DNA of 64,000 bases from Vescimonas coprocola (GCF_018408575.1 NZ_AP023418.1:958415-1022414), one strand, 5' to 3'; counted from the first letter of the stretch, positions 51,661 to 60,537 are shown. Made by a program: numbers and translations. Notes: generated by a model from the sequence alone, not told the origin.

Positions 51661-52506
51661 TTAGCGCCAGACCTCGCCGAAGAAGAACAGCGCCACCGTG
51701 CCGGGGCCCACATGGCCACCGGTGACCGGCTCATAGCACACCGACAGGATCTCGCCGGTCTGACCGGCATCCCGCAGCTTAGCCTGCAGCCGCAGCGCCC
51801 CGTCCGGGCAGTCGGCATGGGCGATGCCCACCGTCCGGGTGCCGTCCACAGCGTACTCCTTGTACAGCTCCGCCAGCGTCTCCATGGCCTTCAGCTGACC
51901 ACGAACCTTGCTGTGCTGGATGATGTGGCCCTCCGGATCGGACTGAAGGATGGGCTTGATCTTCAGCAGAGAGCCCGCTACCTGCGCCGCAGCGCTGATG
52001 CGGCCGCCCCGGCGCAGATACTTCAGGTCGTCCACCATGAAGAACTGGCGCATCCGCCCGCAATTTTCCTCGGCCTGCCGGATGATTTCATCTGCCGTGC
52101 AGCCCTTCTCCAGCATTTTGGCTGCCTCCAGCACCACGAGGCCTTCTCCCAACGAAGCGCCGCAGGTATTCAGTACCCGGATCATGCGGTCAGGATACTC
52201 GCCCCGCAGCTCCTCCGCCATAAGCTCAGCGCTCCAGCAGGTGCCGCTGATGCCGCCGGAGATGGCGATGTACAGTACGTCATCCCCATCCTTGAGCGCA
52301 CTCTCCATGGTGTCCCGAATCAGAGCCGGGCTCACCAGCGAGGTCTTGACCTCGGCGCCCTTCCGCATGGCCTCGTAGTAGTCGTGGCCCACCAGCTCCG
52401 TGGGCTGGCCGTCCAGCAGATACGTCAGGGGCATGGCGGTGATGTGATACTGTTCCAGCAAGTGGGGCGGGACGTTGGCCGCCGTATCGGTGAAAATTCT
52501 CAGCAT
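51661..52506 (-). CDS. DegV-family fatty-acid-binding protein
   Basis: A 281-residue DegV protein. The N-terminus RIFTDTAANVPPHLLEQY and the motif KTSLVSPALIRDTM are standard, with ISGGISGTCWSAELM in the lipid pocket and FMVDDLKYLRRGGRISAAAQ near 160. DegV/FakB proteins bind a fatty acid for phosphorylation by FakA; fakA is not in the window. GGAGTAGAAAGCT lies before the ATG. The SGNH gene upstream ends 17 bases before it, so they form an operon. Confidence 0.93.
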   Translation of the reverse strand: MLRIFTDTAANVPPHLLEQYHITAMPLTYLLDGQPTELVGHDYYEAMRKGAEVKTSLVSPALIRDTMESALKDGDDVLYIAISGGISGTCWSAELMAEELRGEYPDRMIRVLNTCGASLGEGLVVLEAAKMLEKGCTADEIIRQAEENCGRMRQFFMVDDLKYLRRGGRISAAAQVAGSLLKIKPILQSDPEGHIIQHSKVRGQLKAMETLAELYKEYAVDGTRTVGIAHADCPDGALRLQAKLRDAGQTGEILSVCYEPVTGGHVGPGTVALFFFGEVWR

Positions 52507-52522
52507 AGCTTTCTACTCCTTC

Positions 52523-53203
52523 TTATACCCGTATCCGCAGCCAGTCCGCCAGTGTGTCGAACAGCCGCTCATAGCCGGGCATGGTCAAATGGATACCGTC
52601 TGCGGCGATGAGCCGCATCAGCCTGTGGTCGTTGAGGAACTCCTCCCGCACCGGGATCAGGGGCAGGCCCTCGGCATAGGCCAGCTGGGTCACCGCATCG
52701 GAGTACATCTCCTGATGCCGGTAGATCATCTGCACGTCCCCCAGCCAGTCCATGATCCGCTCCTTCCGCAGTCCGTCCCGGCAGATGAAGGCCAGATACC
52801 GGGTGGCGTCAATGGGCGGTAGGCTCATGAGCACCGGCTGGATGCCCTTCTCCCGCAGCATGGTCACCGTGTGGCGGAGCTTCTCCCGAAAGGCAGGCAG
52901 CTCCGTCCGGGGATGATGGTTCCCCGCCGGGTCTGCGTCGATGGCTGCCCAGTCGTAGTCACTGTCGTTGCCGCCGTAGGCCACCAGTGCATAGTCGGCC
53001 TCCAGCCCCCGGTTCAGATCGTGCTGCACCAGCGACTCGCCCTTGGAGATGGTGGCTCCCATTTTGGATCGGTTCACCACCTGCGTCCGGCGTTCCGGAT
53101 AGCGCTGCAGTACCTCGTCGTAATGGAAATGATAGTGATACCCCTCATCCGGCATGGTGGCCTTCAGCAAGGAGTCACCATAAATATACACCTGCTTGGG
53201 CAT
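52523..53203 (-). CDS. SGNH/GDSL-type esterase
   Basis: A 226-residue hydrolase. The catalytic blocks are YIYGDSLLKAT (Ser near 11), the Gly/Asn block VAYGGNDSDYD and the C-terminal ADGIHLTMPGYE, which gives the Asp-His pair. No signal peptide is seen, so a cytoplasmic lipase or esterase on a small acyl or acetyl substrate is likely. It is followed closely by the DegV gene, hinting at a lipid link. Confidence 0.85.
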   Translation of the reverse strand: MPKQVYIYGDSLLKATMPDEGYHYHFHYDEVLQRYPERRTQVVNRSKMGATISKGESLVQHDLNRGLEADYALVAYGGNDSDYDWAAIDADPAGNHHPRTELPAFREKLRHTVTMLREKGIQPVLMSLPPIDATRYLAFICRDGLRKERIMDWLGDVQMIYRHQEMYSDAVTQLAYAEGLPLIPVREEFLNDHRLMRLIAADGIHLTMPGYERLFDTLADWLRIRV

Positions 53204-53284
53204 AATAGCAAGCCCCCTATCTTCTGTTTTTCCTAATATAGCATATTAGATTTCGAAAGTCAACAGGTCAACTGCTATTTACCC

Positions 53285-53313
53285 TTGCAAAAAACAAGTT
53301 TTTCTGATATTAT
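53285..53313 (+). promoter_or_regulatory. Promoter of the DUF1836 gene
   Basis: TTGCAA (53285-53290), a 17-base spacer and TATTAT (53308-53313), about 85 bases before the start codon. Confidence 0.6.
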
Positions 53314-53398
53314 ATAGTAGTTGTTTAAAGACTGTTAAGAAAAACAGCCGACTTCCACGCTGCCGGTGCGCCGACGGCGCCTGCACAGGAGGTACGCC

Positions 53399-54001
53399 AT
53401 GTCATACGATAAGAAACTCATTATTCACAAGCTGGAGCGCTGGGATCGGTTCATCACCAATTACCATCTGCCGGACTGGGATTCCATCCCTGATCTGGGG
53501 CTCTACATGGATCAGGTGGTGGTGCTGCTGGTGCAGTATCTCGGCTTCATCCCGTCCATCCCCGGCGGCAAGGAGAGCTTTGTCACCTCCTCCGCCATCA
53601 ACAACTATGTGCGCCTGAAGATCATGCCTGCTCCGGTGAAGCGGAAGTACTACCGGGTACACATCGCCTACCTCATTATGATCCTCACCATGAAGCAGAG
53701 CATCAGCATCAGCGACGTGCAGAAAATTTTGCCCGCCGACAGCAGCGAGGACTGCGTGCGGTCGGTATACGAGGCCTACTCCGAAAAATTCCGGCAGCTG
53801 GCCCTGTTCTTCAACCAGCAGGTCCAAAGCGCCGCCACCGACATCCGCACCCCCTCCAGGGACGAGGAGGGGGCCGTGGGGCGGCTGGTCATCGAGTGCG
53901 GACTCATCGCCGGGTTCTCCAAAATTCTGGCGGAGAAGTTGATCCGCCTGTGCGACGCCGATACGGAGGCCGTTCTGGCCGCCGAGCAGCCCCATGAGTA
54001 A
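53399..54001 (+). CDS. DUF1836 protein
   Basis: A 200-residue helical protein of the DUF1836 family, common in Firmicutes. The family parts are LPDWDSIPDLGLYMDQVVVL, FVTSSAINNYVRLKIMPAPV and YRVHIAYLIMILTMKQSISI. The middle looks like a MerR- or helix-turn-helix-like DNA-binding fold, but its role is unproven. AGGAGGTACGCC precedes the ATG. It overlaps the next gene by eight bases. Confidence 0.85.
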   Translation: MSYDKKLIIHKLERWDRFITNYHLPDWDSIPDLGLYMDQVVVLLVQYLGFIPSIPGGKESFVTSSAINNYVRLKIMPAPVKRKYYRVHIAYLIMILTMKQSISISDVQKILPADSSEDCVRSVYEAYSEKFRQLALFFNQQVQSAATDIRTPSRDEEGAVGRLVIECGLIAGFSKILAEKLIRLCDADTEAVLAAEQPHE

Positions 54002-54482
54002 CGCCGTCTGTCCCGCCCGCCGCCTGACGGAGGCGGATGCAGCGCAGGTCTGTGCGCTGATGCAGGGCAATCCCCTGTTCTACCGGTATCACCCGCCGCA
54101 GCCCACGCCGGAGAGCATCCGGACCGATATGACCGCCCTGCCGCCGGGAAAAGCTATGGAAGATAAGTGGTTCGTGGGCTTTTACGACGGAGACTGCCTG
54201 ATTGCCGTGATGGATCTGATCCTGAACTATCCCGCCGCCGACACCGCCTTCATCGGCCTGTTCATGACGGCTCATGACCGTCAGGGCTGTGGACTGGGCA
54301 GCCGCATCCTCCGGGACTGCATAGCCCGGCTGGCCGCTGCCGGATATCACCGGCTGCGGCTGGCGGTGGATGAGGGCAATCCCCAGAGCCTGGCCTTCTG
54401 GACCAAGAACGGCTTCGTCCTCACCGGTGAGGTCCACCCCAATGATTTTTCCGCCTATCTCCCTATGGAGCGCAGTATTTGA
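53994..54482 (+). CDS. GNAT-family acetyltransferase
   Basis: A 162-residue GNAT acetyltransferase. It has the acetyl-CoA pyrophosphate loop in DRQGCGLGSRILRDCIARL (near 101-119) after AFIGLFMTAH, and ends with the usual NPQSLAFWTKNGFVLTGEV. Substrate unknown. It starts within the end of the DUF1836 gene, implying translational coupling. Confidence 0.9.
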   Translation: MSNAVCPARRLTEADAAQVCALMQGNPLFYRYHPPQPTPESIRTDMTALPPGKAMEDKWFVGFYDGDCLIAVMDLILNYPAADTAFIGLFMTAHDRQGCGLGSRILRDCIARLAAAGYHRLRLAVDEGNPQSLAFWTKNGFVLTGEVHPNDFSAYLPMERSI

Positions 54483-54490
54483 AGCAGCAA

Positions 54491-54514
54491 GCCCTCCGGC
54501 CAAGGCCGGAGGGC
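54491..54514 (+). terminator. Terminator after the acetyltransferase
   Basis: GCCCTCCGGCC pairs with GGCCGGAGGGC around AA and is followed by five T. Confidence 0.85.
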
Positions 54515-54532
54515 TTTTTCTTCATTTTTCCT

Positions 54533-55807
54533 TTATTGCAGCATCTGCCCCACCACGCAGCGACCGTCGGACCAGACAGCGGTGATGTTGTGGCGGTGGA
54601 GCATATATATGGCCCGCTCGAACCGCTCCCGCACCGTCAAGGGATGGCTGGCCTCCGTGAAATCGCTGTCGTCCACCACGATGGCGTGGAGCCGGTTGCC
54701 TGGGGCGAAGCCATCTCTGTCCCCGAAATAACGGTGACCTGAGCTGGTAGCCAGATAGTAGGCCTCCGGCACCGTCAGGAAGTCCTCGGACCAGTCCGTC
54801 TCGATGCGCTTGATCTTGGAGGCCCGGATGCTCATGGTAGCCACCTTATACATGGGCAGACAGGCGCCGCCGGCGATGTCGGACCCCAGCGTCACCCAGA
54901 TGCCCTGCTGGAGCATCTCCCGCACCGGCGACACGCCGCTGCACAGATTGATGTTGGAACCGGCGCAATGAGCCACCACCACCCCAGCCCGGCGCATGGC
55001 GTCGCACTCCCGCCGGTCGGAGTGGACACAGTGGGCCATGATGGTGCGCTCCTTCCACAGGCCGTACTTATCATAGGTCTCCCAGTACTGCTGACAGTCC
55101 GGGTGCAGCTCCTTTACCCACTGGATCTCCCCCAGATTCTCCGACAGGTGAGACTGAACATACAGCCCCTTCTCCTGCGCCAGACGGCCCAGCGCCGCCA
55201 TCAGCTCATCGGTGCAGCTGGGGGTAAAGCGGGGGGTCAGAATGGGCTTGACATGGTCGAAATGACATCCCTCCAGCCACCGCAGCGTCTCCCGGATGGA
55301 TTCCTCCGTGGTCTCCTGCAGCACGCCGGGCAGGCCATTGCGATCCATGTTCACCTTGCCCACATAGCCGGTGACGCCGGCCCGCTCCAGCTCCTCCATG
55401 AGGATCCACGTGGCGTCGGTGTGGAGGGAGGAGAACATACACACACGGGTGGTGCCGTTGGTGATGAGGTCCGTGGCCAGACGGCGATAGATGCGGCGGG
55501 CGTAGTCCGTGTCGGCAAACCGTGCCTCCGTGGGGAAGGTGTAGGTGTCCAGCCACTCCAGCAGCGGCAGATCCATGCCCATGCCCAGCATGGGGTATTG
55601 GGGGGCGTGGAGGTGCATATCCGCAAAGGACTGCATCACCAGTGCCTGACCGTAATCCACCAGCGGCGCCGTAGCATATTCCAGTGGCAGCCGGTCATAG
55701 ACGCCCCGGATGACGCCGTCCTCCATCACCAGATAGCCCTGCTCCGTGATCTGCAGCTCCCCCAGCGCCGGGGCCTGCACGATGTTTCCCTTCAAAACCT
55801 GCACCAT
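54533..55807 (-). CDS. guaD: Guanine deaminase
   Basis: A 424-residue amidohydrolase converting guanine to xanthine and ammonia (EC 3.5.4.3). Metal motif FADMHLHAPQYPMLGMGMDL (HxH near 64) is the guanine deaminase version of the fold, followed by LEWLDTYTFPTEARFAD. Later metal residues are in SHLSENLGEI and HCVHSDRRE, and the acid in GSDIAGG. The ATG at 55807 follows AAAGGAAGG. A guanine-class riboswitch and terminator precede it, matching the substrate. It works with ade and the phosphoribosyltransferase in purine breakdown and salvage. Confidence 0.94.
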   Translation of the reverse strand: MVQVLKGNIVQAPALGELQITEQGYLVMEDGVIRGVYDRLPLEYATAPLVDYGQALVMQSFADMHLHAPQYPMLGMGMDLPLLEWLDTYTFPTEARFADTDYARRIYRRLATDLITNGTTRVCMFSSLHTDATWILMEELERAGVTGYVGKVNMDRNGLPGVLQETTEESIRETLRWLEGCHFDHVKPILTPRFTPSCTDELMAALGRLAQEKGLYVQSHLSENLGEIQWVKELHPDCQQYWETYDKYGLWKERTIMAHCVHSDRRECDAMRRAGVVVAHCAGSNINLCSGVSPVREMLQQGIWVTLGSDIAGGACLPMYKVATMSIRASKIKRIETDWSEDFLTVPEAYYLATSSGHRYFGDRDGFAPGNRLHAIVVDDSDFTEASHPLTVRERFERAIYMLHRHNITAVWSDGRCVVGQMLQ

Positions 55808-55828
55808 ATCCGTTTCCTTCCTTTCCGC

Positions 55829-55867
55829 AAAAAATAGGCACCCCGCCGCTTTTCCGGCAGAGCACCC
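55829..55867 (-). terminator. Riboswitch-controlled terminator before guaD
   Basis: On the transcript GGGUGCUCUGCCG pairs over 13 bp (several G-U) with CGGCGGGGUGCCU around GAAAAG, then A and six U. Its first four bases are also the 3' strand of aptamer P1, so the two structures exclude each other. Confidence 0.8.
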
Positions 55868-55930
55868 ATAGTAGAGCCTTCGGCGGCTCCGTAGAAACGC
55901 CTTGCACCATTTCCGCAAGGCTATATGAGC
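55864..55930 (-). ncRNA. Purine riboswitch aptamer, guanine class
   Basis: Read on the minus strand: P1 GCUCAUA (55930-55924) with UAUGGGU; P2 GCCUUGC/GCAAGGC around GGAAAUGGU; the conserved GUUUCUAC junction; P3 GGAGCC/GGCUCU. These match the purine aptamer (UAUA, AUGG loop, GUUUCUAC, ACUAUG). The base before the final UAUG is C (plus-strand G at 55871), which selects guanine rather than adenine. It lies 57 bases before guanine deaminase. Confidence 0.9.
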
Positions 55931-55971
55931 TTTCCTATCACGGGCCGCAGCCCGTTTTTCTGTTCAGCCGT

Positions 55972-56121
55972 TCAGGACACCTGACCGCTCTCACTCTCCC
56001 AGTTATACGGTGCCTCTCTCTGTGCCAGCATAGCCTGATGCTCTTCGGCTGACAGGAGCAGGTCGTCTACCTGTATATCGCCCACTTCCACGATCTCATA
56101 GCTGTCCACATCGTTCTCCAT
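55972..56121 (-). CDS. Possible small acidic protein, 49 residues
   Basis: A short frame from ATG at 56121 (GGAG six bases before it) reading MENDVDSYEIVEVGDIQVDD and ending in WESESGQVS. It is strongly acidic, with no membrane part and no recognised family. A longer version from a TTG at 56184 would add a basic start (NRRRKGRR). It lies just upstream of the guanine riboswitch on the same strand. Whether it is expressed is unclear. Confidence 0.35.
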   Translation of the reverse strand: MENDVDSYEIVEVGDIQVDDLLLSAEEHQAMLAQREAPYNWESESGQVS

Positions 56122-56297
56122 CAGCTGCTCCAAGGCCGGGGAGCGCCTACCCTTTCTCCTCCGGTTTTTCACACCGGGCAGCAACGGGCCTGCACTCTAT
56201 GGTGATTTTACCATATATTTCTCCTCTTTGCAAGGGTAGATTTGTTTATATTTCCGCCGGTGCCTGACTCTCACCGGGAAAATATTTCCCGCCGTGG

Positions 56298-56326
56298 TTG
56301 AAAACTTCACAATTTCCGTTTAAGAT
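56298..56326 (+). promoter_or_regulatory. Promoter of the YccF gene
   Basis: TTGAAA (56298-56303), a 17-base spacer and TAAGAT (56321-56326). Confidence 0.6.
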
Positions 56327-56369
56327 AGAACCAGTCTCCCTCGGAGACAGCTACAAGCGAGGTATTTCT

Positions 56370-56729
56370 ATGAAAACGATCGGCAACATCCTCTGGTTTC
56401 TCTTCGGCGGACTCATCGGCGGACTGAGTTGGGTGCTGGCGGGCTGCCTGTGGTGCATCACCATTGTGGGCATCCCTGTGGGCCTTCAGTGCTTCAAATT
56501 CGCCTCTCTGGCCTTTTTCCCCTTCGGCAAGGAGGTAGTCTACGGCGGCGGGGGCTTCTCACTGCTGGTGAATATTCTCTGGCTGCTGCTCTCCGGAATG
56601 GAGATGGCCTTGGGCTATGTCATTCTGGGATGCCTGTGGTGCGTCACCATTGTCGGGGTCCCTGTGGGCCTCCAGTGCTTCAAAATGGCCCGTCTGGCCC
56701 TGATGCCCTTTGGGGCGTCGGTTGTGTAG
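56370..56729 (+). CDS. YccF-domain inner-membrane protein
   Basis: A 119-residue protein built from two copies of the YccF repeat: ILWFLFGGLIGGLSWVLAGC then CLWCITIVGIPVGLQCFKFA, and a second ILWLLLSGMEMALGYVILGC then CLWCVTIVGVPVGLQCFKMA. Four membrane segments are expected. The family is widespread and has no proven function. The ATG at 56370 follows GAGGTATTTCT. Confidence 0.9.
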   Translation: MKTIGNILWFLFGGLIGGLSWVLAGCLWCITIVGIPVGLQCFKFASLAFFPFGKEVVYGGGGFSLLVNILWLLLSGMEMALGYVILGCLWCVTIVGVPVGLQCFKMARLALMPFGASVV

Positions 56730-56769
56730 CTTTTTGTTCCCATGATCCCCACTTTTTTATGAAAAACAC

Positions 56770-56798
56770 TTGCATTGTACCACTCGTTGTGCTATGAT
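56770..56798 (+). promoter_or_regulatory. Promoter of the DUF6110/P1B-ATPase pair
   Basis: TTGCAT (56770-56775), a 17-base spacer and TATGAT (56793-56798), 83 bases before the DUF6110 gene. No clear Fur-type box is seen. Confidence 0.65.
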
Positions 56799-56881
56799 TC
56801 TGCCACGGATCGGAGCACTTCGATCTTAGGAGTTGCGCCTGTTTCAGCGCAGCAATCGCAATCAACAGGAGGAAATTTATC

Positions 56882-57142
56882 ATGAAACACATTGGTTTGT
56901 TCGCCGCCGGTCTGCTGTTCGGCACGGCCGGCCTGAAGATCCTCACCAGCGAGGACGCTAAGAAGGTCTATGCCCACACCACCGCCGCCGCTCTGCGTGC
57001 CAAGGACTGCATCATGCACACCGTCACCTCTGTCCGCGAGGGCGCCGACGACATCTACGCCGACGCCAAGGCCATCAATGACCACCGGGCCGCTGAGGCC
57101 GAGGCCGAGACCATTGAGGACACTTCCGCACAAGAGGCTTAA
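56882..57142 (+). CDS. DUF6110-like small membrane-anchored protein
   Basis: An 86-residue protein: a hydrophobic N-terminal helix (HIGLFAAGLLFGTAGLKILT, about 3-22) then a long charged amphipathic helix (SEDAKKVYAHTTAAALRAKD) and an acidic tail. The pattern resembles DUF6110/YtxH-like small proteins that stand before P1B-type ATPases in Firmicutes. GGAGG precedes the ATG. The ATPase follows after 70 bases and no terminator is seen between, so they are likely co-transcribed. It may help the ATPase or shape membrane, which is inference. Confidence 0.75.
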   Translation: MKHIGLFAAGLLFGTAGLKILTSEDAKKVYAHTTAAALRAKDCIMHTVTSVREGADDIYADAKAINDHRAAEAEAETIEDTSAQEA

Positions 57143-57212
57143 GTTCAGCACTGCGTTATAGGAAGAGCCGCATTCTGCGGTTCTTCTTTCGTTTGGAGGT
57201 TCAAACTGATCT

Positions 57213-59330
57213 ATGAAATGCAACATTCTCCACGAGTCCCCCAACCGCCTGCGGGTACATCTGCACTGCGCCCGGATGTCGTTGCATGAGGCGGATCTGC
57301 TGGAATACTATCTTCGCAGCGTAGACGGTGTCACGGAGGTCACGGTCTATGACCGCACACAGGATGCCGTGGTGCGCTACACCGGCCAGCGCAGCGCCGT
57401 GATCGGCGCACTGGCTTCCTTCTCCTTCGCCAAGGCCGAGGCCATGGAACTGGTGCCGGAGCACACCTCCCGTGCTCTGAACCGGGAGTTCGAGGACAAG
57501 CTGGCCATGACGGTGATGCGCCGTATCTTCTCCAAGCTGTTCCTCCCCGCCCCCATCACCACGGCCATGGCCCTGTACCGCTCCGTGAAGTACATCCGGG
57601 AGGGGCTGACGGCCCTGTGGCACGGCGAGCTCTCCGTGGCGGTGCTGGACGCCACCGCCGTCACCGTCTCTATGGTTCGGGGCGACTTCTCCACCGCCGG
57701 CTCCGTCATGTTCATGCTGCGGCTGGGCGAAATTCTGGAGGAGTGGACCCACAAGAAGTCTGTGGCCGATCTGGCCGGGGCCATGTCCCTGAATGTGGAC
57801 AAGGTATGGCTGCAAAGGGGCGATACGGAGGTACTGGTTCCCATCGGTGACGTGCAGCTGGGCGACCGGATGCTGGTCCGCACCGGCAGCCTTATCCCGC
57901 TGGACGGTCAGGTGGTCAGCGGCGAGGCCATGGTGAATCAGGCCTCCATCACCGGGGAGTCCATGCCCGTGGTCAAGCGCCCCGGCAGTCCGGTATACGC
58001 CGGAACAGTGGCCGAGGAGGGCCAATGCGTGGTGGAGGTTCAGAAGGTGCAGGGCAGCGGCCGCTACGACCGCATCGTCCGGATGATCGAGGAGTCCGAG
58101 AAGCTGAAATCCACCACCGAGGACAAGGCCGCCCGTCTGGCGGACCGGCTGGTACCGTATACGCTGGGCGGTACGGTGCTGACGTACCTGCTGACCCGGA
58201 ACGTCACCAAAATGCTGGCGGTGCTGATGGTGGACTTCTCCTGCGCTCTGAAGCTCTCCATGCCCATCGCCGTGCTCTCCGCCATGCGGGAGTGCAGCAG
58301 CTATCACATCTCCGTCAAGGGTGGCCGCTTCCTGGAGGCCGTGGCCCAGGCGGATACCGTGGTGTTCGACAAGACCGGTACCCTCACCTACGCCGTCCCC
58401 ACGGTGCAGGACGTGGTCCCCTTCGGGGGTCACGACGCTCAAGAGATGCTGCGTCTGGCGGCGTGTCTGGAGGAGCACTATCCCCACTCCATGGCCACCG
58501 CCGTGGTGGAGGAGGCCAAGCGCCGGGGCCTGTCCCACGAGGAGTACCACTCTCAGGTGCAGTACATCGTGGCCCACGGCATCTCCAGCATGGTAAACGG
58601 CGAAAAGACCCTCATCGGCAGCGCCCACTTCGTTTTCGAGGACGAGGGCTGCACCATCCCCGCCGGGGAGCAGGAGAGGTTCGATGCCCTGCCCACCCAG
58701 TACTCCCACCTCTATTTGTGTCTGGCCGGGCAGCTAGCGGCGGTGATCTGTATCCACGATCCCCTGCGGGCCGAGGCCAAGGACGCCATCCGTGCGCTCC
58801 ACGACTGCGGCATCCGCAAGGTGGTCATGATGACCGGCGACAACCGCCGTACCGCCGCCTGTGTGGCGGAGGAGGTAGGGGTGGACGAGTTCCACGCCGA
58901 GGTCCTGCCGGAGGATAAGGCAGACTTCATCCGCCGGGAGCGTTCCGCCGGACACACGGTCATCATGATCGGTGACGGCGTCAACGACTCCCCTGCCCTG
59001 TCGGAGGCCGATGCCGGTATCGCCATCTCCACCGGCGCCGCCATCGCACGGGAGATCTCCGATATCACCATCACCTCCGAGGATCTGTTCCAGCTGGTGA
59101 CGCTGCGGCGCATCAGTCAGAGCCTTATGGATCGCATCCATCGGAACTACCGCTTCATTGTGGGCTTCAATCTGGGCCTGATTCTTCTGGGCGTGGCGGG
59201 CATCCTGCCCCCCACCACCTCTGCGCTGCTGCACAATGCCTCCACGCTGGGCATCAGCCTCAAGAGCATGACGGATCTGCTGCCGGAGCCTGAAGCGGCG
59301 GCAACCGTCCCGGAGAGATCCGGCGAGTGA
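57213..59330 (+). CDS. P1B-type metal ATPase with SCALK channel motif
   Basis: A 705-residue P-type ATPase. The N-terminal ferredoxin-like domain (about 1-70) lacks CxxC and instead has NRLRVHLHC. Actuator TGES is near 245, the phosphorylation motif DKTGTLTY near 386, HP region EEHYPHSMATAV and hinge GDGVNDSPAL near 587. The channel helix reads VDFSCALKLSMPIA in place of CPC, so it is not a standard copper or zinc pump. This unusual P1B class with a DUF6110 partner recalls the P1B-6 ATPase (FezB) of ferrosome loci. The metal is not proven; iron is my first guess. Confidence 0.85.
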   Translation: MKCNILHESPNRLRVHLHCARMSLHEADLLEYYLRSVDGVTEVTVYDRTQDAVVRYTGQRSAVIGALASFSFAKAEAMELVPEHTSRALNREFEDKLAMTVMRRIFSKLFLPAPITTAMALYRSVKYIREGLTALWHGELSVAVLDATAVTVSMVRGDFSTAGSVMFMLRLGEILEEWTHKKSVADLAGAMSLNVDKVWLQRGDTEVLVPIGDVQLGDRMLVRTGSLIPLDGQVVSGEAMVNQASITGESMPVVKRPGSPVYAGTVAEEGQCVVEVQKVQGSGRYDRIVRMIEESEKLKSTTEDKAARLADRLVPYTLGGTVLTYLLTRNVTKMLAVLMVDFSCALKLSMPIAVLSAMRECSSYHISVKGGRFLEAVAQADTVVFDKTGTLTYAVPTVQDVVPFGGHDAQEMLRLAACLEEHYPHSMATAVVEEAKRRGLSHEEYHSQVQYIVAHGISSMVNGEKTLIGSAHFVFEDEGCTIPAGEQERFDALPTQYSHLYLCLAGQLAAVICIHDPLRAEAKDAIRALHDCGIRKVVMMTGDNRRTAACVAEEVGVDEFHAEVLPEDKADFIRRERSAGHTVIMIGDGVNDSPALSEADAGIAISTGAAIAREISDITITSEDLFQLVTLRRISQSLMDRIHRNYRFIVGFNLGLILLGVAGILPPTTSALLHNASTLGISLKSMTDLLPEPEAAATVPERSGE

Positions 59331-59410
59331 CCCCGCAGCCGGTAATCGTAATCTGGCGGCCGGTGATTTTGCAGCGACATATCTGCTGCTGTTCCGATGG
59401 AACATCTGAA

Positions 59411-59453
59411 AAGGAAGGAAGCCCTGCGGCAAAGCCGCAGGGTTTCCTTCCTT
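59411..59453 (+). terminator. Terminator after the metal ATPase
   Basis: A 20-bp stem (59411-59430 with 59434-59453; one G-U) around AAA, followed by GTTTATTTTT. Confidence 0.85.
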
Positions 59454-59511
59454 GTTTATTTTTCCCTCACCGGGGCAAACTACCTCAAATACGAAACACG
59501 AGGTGAAGTCT

Positions 59512-60537
59512 ATGCAGACCAAACGAGCGGGCCGCCAGACGGTGCAGCTCTCCCATCCTCCCAGCGTGGTGTCCTTCGCCAACATCGGCGGCCGCATGGA
59601 GGGGCAAGGCCCCCTCTCCGACTATTTCGACGAGCTATCCCCCGATGCCTTCTTTGGGAAAAAGACATGGGAACAGGGAGAATCCGCCATGCAGGAGCGG
59701 GTCCTGCGCCGGGCGCTGGAAAAGGGTGGCCTCACCGCCGGTGAACTGGACTACGTGCTGGCTGGGGACCTGCTGAACCAGTGCATCGGCACCTCCTTCG
59801 GCCTGCGGAGCTTCCATATCCCCTTCTACGGGCTGTACGGCGCCTGCTCCACCATGGGAGAGAGCCTGTCCCTGGCGGCGCTGCTCATTGACGGGGGCTT
59901 CGCCCGGCTGGCCGCTGCCATGACCTCCTCCCACTACTGCACCGCCGAGCGCCAGTACCGGATGCCGGTTCCCTACGGCAGCCAGCGCACCCCCACCGCC
60001 CAGTGGACGGCCACCGCCTCCGGCTGCTGTATTCTGGGTGCTCAGGGGGACGGCCCCTATATCACCCACGTCACCTGCGGCCGCATCGTGGACTGGGGCA
60101 TCACCGATGCCAACAACATGGGGGCCGCCATGGCCCCCGCCGCCTACGACACCCTGCGGGCGCACTTCACTGCTACCGCCACCGGCCCGGAGGATTATGA
60201 CCTCATCGTCACCGGCGATCTGGGGTTGCTGGGCCACCAGATCGTCACTGACCTCTTCCGGCAGGACGGCGTGGACATGACGAAAAACTACACCGACTGC
60301 GGGCTGCTGCTGTACCATCTGGAGAAGCAGGATATGCACGCCGGAGGCTCCGGCTGCGGCTGCTCCGCCGCCGTGTTCAACGGCTACCTGCTCCGTGGCC
60401 TGCGGGAGGGACGCTGGAAGCGCCTGCTCTTCGCCCCCACCGGGGCGCTGCTGAGCCCCACCTCCTCCTTTCAGGGGGAGTCCATCCCCGGCATCTGTCA
60501 TGCGGTGGCGCTTTCCGCCGCAAAGGAAGGAGTGTAA
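59512..60537 (+). CDS. spoVAD: Stage V sporulation protein AD
   Basis: A 341-residue thiolase-fold protein of the SpoVA channel that moves dipicolinic acid into and out of spores. The family blocks are VSFANIGGRMEGQGPLSDYF, YVLAGDLLNQCIGTSFGLR, LYGACSTMGESLSLAALLI and PTAQWTATASGCCILG. GAGGTGAAGTC precedes the ATG at 59512. spoVAE follows after three bases. The usual upstream spoVAC is not present before it; the ATPase gene is there instead. Confidence 0.94.
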   Translation: MQTKRAGRQTVQLSHPPSVVSFANIGGRMEGQGPLSDYFDELSPDAFFGKKTWEQGESAMQERVLRRALEKGGLTAGELDYVLAGDLLNQCIGTSFGLRSFHIPFYGLYGACSTMGESLSLAALLIDGGFARLAAAMTSSHYCTAERQYRMPVPYGSQRTPTAQWTATASGCCILGAQGDGPYITHVTCGRIVDWGITDANNMGAAMAPAAYDTLRAHFTATATGPEDYDLIVTGDLGLLGHQIVTDLFRQDGVDMTKNYTDCGLLLYHLEKQDMHAGGSGCGCSAAVFNGYLLRGLREGRWKRLLFAPTGALLSPTSSFQGESIPGICHAVALSAAKEGV

